Positions 1 through 7,000 of a DNA stretch of 8,154 bases are shown here, piece after piece. Where the stretch lies: the NCBI GenBank assembly GCA_030592825.1, contig JAUVIG010000156.1, positions 1-8,154 of the forward strand, given 5' to 3'. Each line of letters begins with the position of its first letter. Position 1 is the first letter of the stretch. Source of the stretch: Chlorobiota bacterium (lineage in GTDB: Bacteria; Bacteroidota; Bacteroidia; Bacteroidales; JAADGE01). Both the position numbers and the translations under genes were made by a program. Under the pieces are notes generated by a model that had not been told where the DNA came from, made no database searches, and saw only the letters and a list, made by a program, of their open reading frames with translations.

Positions 1-896
1 ATTTTCCCGGACAATATTTCAGGCGTGTTAAATCCGTTAGTATGACCATTCCTGCCGTAACAGGGTCATATACCGGAATAAATTGCAAACTGACATTGCT
101 GAATAATCGCATCAGAAAAGACAATACAATAAGCACTGTTTATGCAGAGACTTCGAATAATGATGAAAGATTTGCTTATGATTACATTGCAAAATCAGTA
201 GCAACAAGCAGCGGAAGAAATGATGCCGGTATGTTTGAAGTGAACTTTAATGATGAGCGATATTTACCTTTCGAGGGTAAAGGAGCAATAGGAACATGGC
301 AATTAGAACTCCCGGATGAATTCCGTCAATTTGATTATGACACTATTACAGATGTAATTCTTTCTGTAAATTATACAGCAAGAGAAGGAGGTATTAAAGA
401 ACAAGTTACAGCTTATTTAACTGATACTGCAATGACAATTGCCAATAATGCACCTCTTTCAAGAATAATAAGTCTGAAATCTGAATTTAGTGATAATTAT
501 AATGAATTACTTACAGATTTAACAAACGGAACAACACTTGAGATTTCAAAGAAACATATTCCGTATTTCTTTAAGGATAAAACTGTCAAAGTTCAAAATG
601 TGCAAGTTATCGGAAAATTATCAGATAATAAATCATTCACTGAAACATGTTCAGTAAATGTATTGGGAACATCCGGAGAACTAATTAACACAGGTGAAGA
701 TACAAATAATTGGGATAGTGAATTTTATTCTGTTGCTATCGGTAGTTTGGAAAATCCGCTTAACAAAGATATTAAGATTGAAGGAGCAACAGAAAATGAA
801 TGGAGTATAGAATTAAGCAGTTTGGGAGGTTTAACAGCTGATGATTTTGAAGACATCATCTTGATTTTGGAATACAAAGTTGAAAATCCTGTTTAG
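1..896 (+). CDS. Tc toxin subunit A, C-terminal part (5' end outside window)
   Basis: This is the 3' end of a TcA (TcdA/TcaB-like) gene. The frame is open from base 3 through 297 codons to a TAG at 894-896. The ATG at 42 is an internal Met and not the start, because the family-conserved stretch FPGQYFRRVKSVSMTIP begins upstream of it at base 3 and the frame runs off the window. This motif, followed by VTGSYTGINCKLTLL, FEGKGAIGTWQLELP, EFRQFDYDTITDVIL and NYTAREGG, is what I know from the TcA C-terminal TcB-binding domain. Two halves look alike (W-x-[LI]-E-L followed by a D-[IV]-I-L...Y strand), fitting a duplicated beta-sandwich. Full TcA proteins usually exceed 2000 residues, so only the end is seen. 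TcA forms the pentameric membrane channel on which TcB-TcC sits; the BC gene follows 182 bases downstream. The family call is from memory of motifs; I am confident of it. Confidence 0.9.
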   Translation, partial: FPGQYFRRVKSVSMTIPAVTGSYTGINCKLTLLNNRIRKDNTISTVYAETSNNDERFAYDYIAKSVATSSGRNDAGMFEVNFNDERYLPFEGKGAIGTWQLELPDEFRQFDYDTITDVILSVNYTAREGGIKEQVTAYLTDTAMTIANNAPLSRIISLKSEFSDNYNELLTDLTNGTTLEISKKHIPYFFKDKTVKVQNVQVIGKLSDNKSFTETCSVNVLGTSGELINTGEDTNNWDSEFYSVAIGSLENPLNKDIKIEGATENEWSIELSSLGGLTADDFEDIILILEYKVENPV

Positions 897-907
897 TTGA
901 AAATAAT

Positions 908-935
908 ACCGTGCCACGCAACAGCGTGGCACGGT
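908..935 (+). terminator. 12-bp perfect hairpin just after the TcA stop (possible terminator or repeat)
   Basis: The arms ACCGTGCCACGC and GCGTGGCACGGT pair perfectly around an AACA loop, starting 12 bases after the TcA stop codon. The position fits a transcript end or an mRNA-stabilising hairpin. On the plus strand no T-run follows (TTAAAC then A-rich); the minus strand has a weak T-rich tail (ATTATTTT), so a classical Rho-independent terminator is not well supported. It may equally be one more of the palindromic repeats that crowd this locus. If it does not terminate, the TcA and BC genes could share a transcript. Confidence 0.45.
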
Positions 936-959
936 TAAACAAAAAAACAACGCACAAAC

Positions 960-992
960 ATTCGACCGACAGTACCAAGCATTCAGGCGAAT
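960..992. repeat. Probable decayed copy of the 1166-1192 palindrome
   Basis: Outer arms ATTCG (960-964) and CGAAT (988-992) flank a segment resembling the palindrome at 1166-1192. The stretch CCAAGCATTCAGGCGAATAG aligns with CCAAGCGGTCAGACGAATAA. The central inverted symmetry is largely lost, so it is probably an old copy. It lies in the gap between the TcA and BC genes. Judged by eye only. Confidence 0.4.
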
Positions 993-1036
993 AGTAACAA
1001 TAATATAAGGAATGTAATAATTACAACCGCTCAAAA

Positions 1037-1066
1037 GTCCCCGTCAGCTGACGGAGATTTAGGGGT
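1037..1066. repeat. Palindromic repeat in the leader of the BC gene
   Basis: A perfect 14-base palindrome, CCGTCAGCTGACGG (1041-1054), sits in a longer unit bounded by CCCC (1039-1042) and GGGG (1062-1065), which can also pair with each other. It ends 13 bases before the ATG at 1079, so it lies in the untranslated leader and could fold near the ribosome entry site. In the BC frame it contains a TGA at 1049-1051, which limits how far upstream the start can lie. It resembles repeats I recall from Bacteroidota; this is not verified. Confidence 0.6.
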
Positions 1067-1072
1067 AAAACA

Positions 1073-1078
1073 ATGTAA
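1073..1078 (+). promoter_or_regulatory. Start-stop pair (ATG TAA) directly before the BC start
   Basis: The bases read ATG TAA ATG ATG, all in one frame, with the BC start at 1079 or 1082. The preceding stretch TAAAACA is A-rich, and there is no good Shine-Dalgarno apart from the GGGG at 1062-1065 that belongs to the palindrome. A start-stop pair can hold or re-feed ribosomes, but it may be chance. It shows that the ATG at 1073 cannot be the BC start. Confidence 0.35.
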
Positions 1079-4000
1079 ATGATGCAAAAAAACAACATAC
1101 AGAACCAAAATAACACAACCCTCATAGAGACAGACCGGCAGGCTGTCTCAAATACAAATAAAAATCGTCAGACCGCTCCAAGCGGTCAGACGAATAATGA
1201 CAGCCAACAAGGCTCCCAAACTCAAAAAGAAAGCCCAATAACCCTGCCCAAAGGCGGCGGAGCCATACAAGGCATGGGAGAAAAATTCCAAGCAAATCCC
1301 GTTACCGGAACAGGCAGCATGACTGTACCGATTAATATGAGCCAAGGCAGAGCAGAATTCACACCGCAACTTGCGTTAAGTTACGATTCAGGAAGCGGGA
1401 ACAGTGCATTCGGATTAGGTTGGAACATCGGATTGCCTCAAATTACACGAAAAACACAAAGAGAACTTCCGAAATATCAAGACATAAATATTTTTCCTGC
1501 AACAGCAGATATTGACGGCAGCAAAGAAGACACATTTATATTATCAGGAGCAGAAGACCTTGTTCCTTATTTGGAAGAAGATATAAACGGAGACTTTGTC
1601 CGAAAAGTAAGACAAGAAGGAAATTATGTCATTACAAGTTATCGCCCCAGAACCGAAGGTTTATTTGCAAAAATAGAACGTTGGTATAATACAACAACAA
1701 AAAATACACATTGGAGAAGCATTAGTAAAGAAAACATCACAACAATCTACGGAGAAAACGAAAACGCCCGCATTGCCGACCCTGCAAAAGCAACAAAAAT
1801 ATTCAAATGGCTTATTGAGAAAAGTTATGATGCCAAAGGCAATGTGATATATTATGAGTACAAAAAAGAAGATACAGATAATATTCCAAATACATTAAAT
1901 GAAAAAAACAGGCTTAAAAATCTCAATGCCTTTGAAAACAAATATCTGAAAACAGTTTCTTACGGAAATAAAATCCCTTTAAATTCAACGAATGATTTTG
2001 ATGCTGTAAATACAGCCGATTGGCATTTCAAACTGGAATTTGATTACGGTGAATATACCGATGATACAAACGATATCCCGGAACTTTTACCCGATGCAAC
2101 ATGGACATTGCGGCAAGATCCGTTTTCCGTTTACAGTCCCGGTTTTGAAATCAGAACATACCGACTGTGTAAACGCATTTTAATGTATCACGATTTCGGA
2201 ACGGATTTCACAGGCATAGTAAAATCAACAAATCTTACACATGAAGAAAATCCCGTTGCAAACCAAATCAACTCCGTAACTTATAAACACTACCAACTTC
2301 CCCCTTTAGGGGGGTCGGGGGGGTTAATGCCGCCCTTAACTTTCAAATACAGCAAAGCGGAATTAGACACACGATTACACCAAGTTGAAACAGAAGACTT
2401 AAAAAACATCCCCGGCGGTATCGACAGTAACACAGTAAGATTTGCCGACATAAATGCAACCGGCATTCCCGGACTGCTTATTGAAGATAAAAACGCATGG
2501 TACTTCAAAGAAAACCTCGGCGACATTGATTATTACGGAACAAGCATTCCTGAAACCGATACAACAGGAAAGCCGCATCTGAAACTTGCACCCATAAAAA
2601 AACTTGCCGAAAAACCTTCTCTCGGGCATCTGTCCGCACAAAACGCACCCTTAACCGGAATATTAACCGATATAGACAGAGACGGCACACCCGAACTGAT
2701 GATTTTCGCTTCTCCTTTTACAGGCTATTACAAACAAAAAGACCTGTCAGGGTTTCAAACCCTGACAGGTCTCAATGACCCCCAATGGTCCGGCTTCATT
2801 CCCTTTTCGCAAGTACCTAACATCAACATGAGCGACCCCAACATGCGAACACTCGACATTACCGGTGACGGAAATCCCGATTTGCTCATTACTGAACAAA
2901 ACTGTTTTGTATGTTACCCTTCCGCAGAAGAAAAAGGATGGGAAAAAGCATTCCGCGTAAGCAAAACTATGCAAGAAGAAAAAGGGCCTGCAATTGTGTT
3001 TAACGACGGAGAACAAAGCATATATCTTGCCGATATGAGCGGAGACGGCATGACCGATATCGTCCGCATCAGAAACGGAAGTATTTCCTATTGGGCAAAT
3101 CTCGGCTACGGACGCTTCTCACAAAAGATCAGCATGGGCAATGCACCGCATTTTGATAATCCGGATAAATTTAACCAAAACAGAATTAGAATTGCCGATA
3201 TTGACGGCAGCGGAACCGCAGATATTTTATATCTTGGTGATAATACTTTAAACTATTGGCTTAATCAAAGCGGAAATTCTTTTTCGGAAGTAATCGGAAT
3301 TAAAAATTTTCCGAAAACCGATAATCTTGCAAATGTTTTTGTAACTGATTTTCTCGGTAACGGAACATCATGTATTGTTTGGTCATCGGCATTGCCGGGC
3401 GATAAACCGCATCATATCCGATTTATGGATTTAATGTCGGGCACAAAACCCTATCTTTTGGTTGAAACCGATAATAATACCGGAGCAGTAAGCCGTTATC
3501 AATATGCACCTTCTACCAAATATTATCTGAAACACAAAAAAGAAGGCAATCCGTGGAAAACAAAACTGCCTTTTCCCGTGCAAGTTTTGGAAAGAAGCGA
3601 AACTTACGATATAATTACCGATACACGATTTGTAAGTCTTTATGAATACAGAGACGGATATTACGATGGTTACGAAAGAGAATTCAGAGGCTTCGGAATG
3701 GTGGAACAAAGAGATACCGAGAAATACGCAAGTTTTGTCGAAGGCAACTTATTCACACCGGGAACAAACACGGACGAAGAATCACACATCCCGCCCGTAT
3801 TATCAAAAACTTGGTTTCACTTGGGAACACAGGAACAAACCCTGACAGGGTTAGAACCCCTGTCAGGGTTGACTATGCAAGAACGCAGAGAAGCATGCAG
3901 AGCATTAAAAGGCAGCATGTTCAAACAAGAAATATACGCCGAAGACGATAGTTTGCTCGAAGATTTACCCTATTCAATAACAGAAAAATCATACGATTTA

Positions 4001-7000
4001 AAACTCATTCAACATCAAGGCAAAAACAAACACGCAGTATTTTTTGTATCGGAAGCAGAAACAAGAACAACACAAAGCGAACGCAATGCCGATGATGCCC
4101 GCATAATGCAAAGCATCACTTTGGAACTTGACGATTACGGAAATCCTTTAAAAACTGCACAAATTGCCTACCCCCGTGGCTTCCGTTCCTTGAGCGGAGT
4201 CGAAGGAACAGAACCTGAACAAGAACAACTTATCATTACCGTTAATAAAAGTGATTTTATTAATGAAGATGATAATGACAACTTTTATTTGCTCGGCATT
4301 CCGTTTCAGACAAAAGCCTTTGAACTTAAAGGTTTAAGTGAGGAAGAAGATTTTTTTACAAAAGATGATATTAACACAGCTTTTAATGCAGCAACGGAAA
4401 TACCCTTTGAGCAAGCACCTGATACACAAAACATTGAAAAACGATTGCTTGCAAAAACAAAGATACTCTATCATGAAGAAACTGTTTCCGTAACAACATC
4501 TTTACCGCCCGGAGAAGTGGCATCACACGCATTACCTTATCAAACTTATGAAGCTGTTTTTAGTAACAATTTGTTAAGCGATATGTACGGAACTCCTTCA
4601 TCTCAATATCCGATACTAAAAACAGGCGAAATAATTACTGATATTGTTGAACTTGCAAAATACATTAAAGGAGATGATATATATGACGGAAGTGATTTGT
4701 TTGATGATGATCTGTGGTATAAATCCTCAGAGAAGATACTTTTTAAAGAAAGTTTGTTTTTCTTACCTGAAAAAACATATGATATCTTTTGTAACAACCC
4801 TACTGTGATTACTTACGACACTTACGGATTATTACCTGAAAAAGTAACAGATACATTAGAAAATGATATCCTTGCAGAAAATGATTACAGAGTATTGCAA
4901 ACAAAAAAAATAACCGACATCAATGATAATATTTCTGAAGTTGCGTTTGATACCGTAGGAATGGTAATTAAAACCGTACTTTCAGGAAAAGAAGGAGAAA
5001 ATAAAGGCGATACGATTGATAACCCGACAACAGAGCTTGAATACGATTTGTTCAATTACCAATACAATCAAAAACCAAATTACGTAAAAACCACCGCAAG
5101 AATACGACACGTCAATGACGAGCTCGCAGACTTCCCCCCTTTAGGGGGGACCGAGGGGGGTTTACAATCCTACACCTACACAGGAGGTCTCGGACAAGAA
5201 ATTATGACCAAAGTACAAGCAGAAGACGGCGATGTAAACGGAGCACCGACAACAAACCGTTGGACAGGAACCGGAAGAACCGTTTTAAACAACAAAGGAA
5301 AAGTCGTAAAACAATACGAACCCTATTTCAGTGATACACCGGATTACGAAAGCGAAGAAGACATGCCCGCTTACGGTGTAACTCCTATTATGCATTACGA
5401 CAGTCTCGGCAGACCGATTAAAACCGACTTGCCGGATGGAACTTTTACAAAAGTAGAATTCACCCCTTGGGAAGTAAAAAATTACGATACTAATGATACT
5501 GTGTGGGACAGCCGATGGCTGCGAGAAAATTCCCCCTTTGAAGGGGGTGGGGGGGATGTTTTAGCGGGCGACCCCGTAGCAAATCCTACAAGCATTCAAC
5601 GTGCCGCACTCTTAACAACAAAACACGCAAACACCCCTCAAACCGTTAAATTTGATGTGTTGGGCAGAGAATTTTTAACCATTGATGACAACGGATTAGA
5701 TGAAGACGATAATCCGCAACTTTACAGTGTAAGAAACACTCTCAACATAACCGGCAACATAACAAAAGTAACCGATGCCAAAAGCAGAGAAATGACCCTG
5801 CATAAATACGATATGGCAGGCAGACTTTTAAGAACATACAATATAGACAGCGGAACAAGAATAATGCTGCCCGATGCCGCCGACAAATCCCTCCGACAAG
5901 CCGACAGCCGCGGACATTTGCTGTCTTTTGAATACGACCAATTACAACGACCCGTTTCAACGAAGTTGAACAATTCCCCCTTTGAAGGGGGTCAGGGGGA
6001 TGTTATCCTCAAAACAGAATACGGAACAAATTCCCAAACCGCCCAAAACCTAAACGGACAAGCACACAAATCCTACGATCAAAGCGGCATAACAACTGCC
6101 GAAGCCTGCGATTTCAAAGGCAACCCCATACAAACAAAAAAACAATTCACCGAAGATTACCAAAACACAATAAATTGGAGCGAAGCAACACCCCCTAATT
6201 TACTAAATAACTATTTTACTAATTCACTAATCGTCGACGCCCTAAATCGCCCAATAAAACAAACCAAACCCGACAACAGCATTATAATAAATCAATTCAA
6301 CAAAGCAGGATTGCTTGAAAAAATACAACTTGACCATAAAGGGCAAGGTACATTTACCGATTACGTTACGAATATTAATTATAACGAAAAAGCTCAAAGA
6401 ACAAAGATAGAATACGGAAACGGAACAATAACAACTTATACTTATAATGATAAAAATTTCCGCCTTACAAATTTATTAACCATACGAGGCAGTGATACTT
6501 TACAAAATATTTCGTATATTTATGACCCGGAAGGGAACATTACGGAAATATACGATGCTGCACAACAAACCATATATTTTGATAATACCGAAGTTGAACC
6601 GAAAAGTTTATACGAATACGATCCGCTCTATCGTTTAAAGAAAGCACAAGGCAGAGAGCATATTGCAATGGGAATGCCCGGAAATAATGATTTTGCAAAT
6701 AATATTCCTTTGCCCAATGATGCAACAGCAATGAAAATATTTAATCAAACATACAGCTATGATGAAATAGGCAACTTGCTTGAAATGAAAAGCATAGGGC
6801 AATGGACAAGGGAGTATGTATATGATTTTAATACGAACAACTACCTCTTAAAACACGATAAAAACGCAACAATAAACAGTTACGAATACGACCAACACGG
6901 CAACATGACAAAGATGCCGCATTTGCAAGAAATGAAATACGATTATGCCAACCAACTTAATGAAGTAACATTAAATTTAGACGGCAATAAAGCATACTAT

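Larger units (their letters stand above)
1244..3400 (+). other. SpvB domain and TcB beta-propeller region of the BC protein
   Basis: Residues from about 56 match the SpvB (Salmonella plasmid virulence B / TcaC N-terminal) family: LPKGGGAIQGMGEKF, NPVTGTGSMTVPI and AFGLGWNIGLPQITRK. From about 453 there are six aspartate/glycine strand-turn motifs at roughly 100, 60, 60, 55 and 50 residue spacing: FADINATGIPGLL (452), TDIDRDGTPELMIF (530), LDITGDGNPDLLI (592), LADMSGDGMTDIV (650), IADIDGSGTADILYL (705) and VTDFLGNGTSCIVW (755). These resemble FG-GAP/VCBS blades and fit the TcB propeller that, as I recall, has six blades, docks on TcA and gates toxin release. Domain edges are approximate. Confidence 0.8.

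Noticed and set aside
42..896. A complete 284-residue protein starting at ATG 42
   Set aside because: The frame is open back to the window edge, and the residues before Met (FPGQYFRRVKSVS) are part of the conserved TcA C-terminal motif, so the ATG is internal.
936..1078. A promoter of the Bacteroidota TAnnTTTG type for the BC gene
   Set aside because: I searched the gap by eye and found no TAnnTTTG box with a TTG about 20 bases upstream.
831..1369. Minus-strand open frames of 67 and 73 codons
   Set aside because: They are antisense to the TcA end, the gap repeats and the SpvB start; the protein sequence looks like read-through of palindromes and has no recognisable domain.
2290..3016. Several minus-strand open frames of 61-89 codons
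   Set aside because: All lie antisense to the continuous, domain-bearing BC frame and overlap one another in different frames.
3642..3845. Plus-strand 67-codon open frame in another phase
   Set aside because: It overlaps the TcB middle region, whose family motifs (GYEREFRGFGMVEQ) are in the main frame.
6197..6231. Low-complexity stretch with repeated ACTAA units as another inserted repeat
   Set aside because: The translated segment (PPNLLNNYFTNSLIVDALNRP, split as a linker then an Rhs unit) aligns in position with the usual variable linker and YDALNRP unit of TcB proteins; the similarity of units is weak and could be A/T bias.
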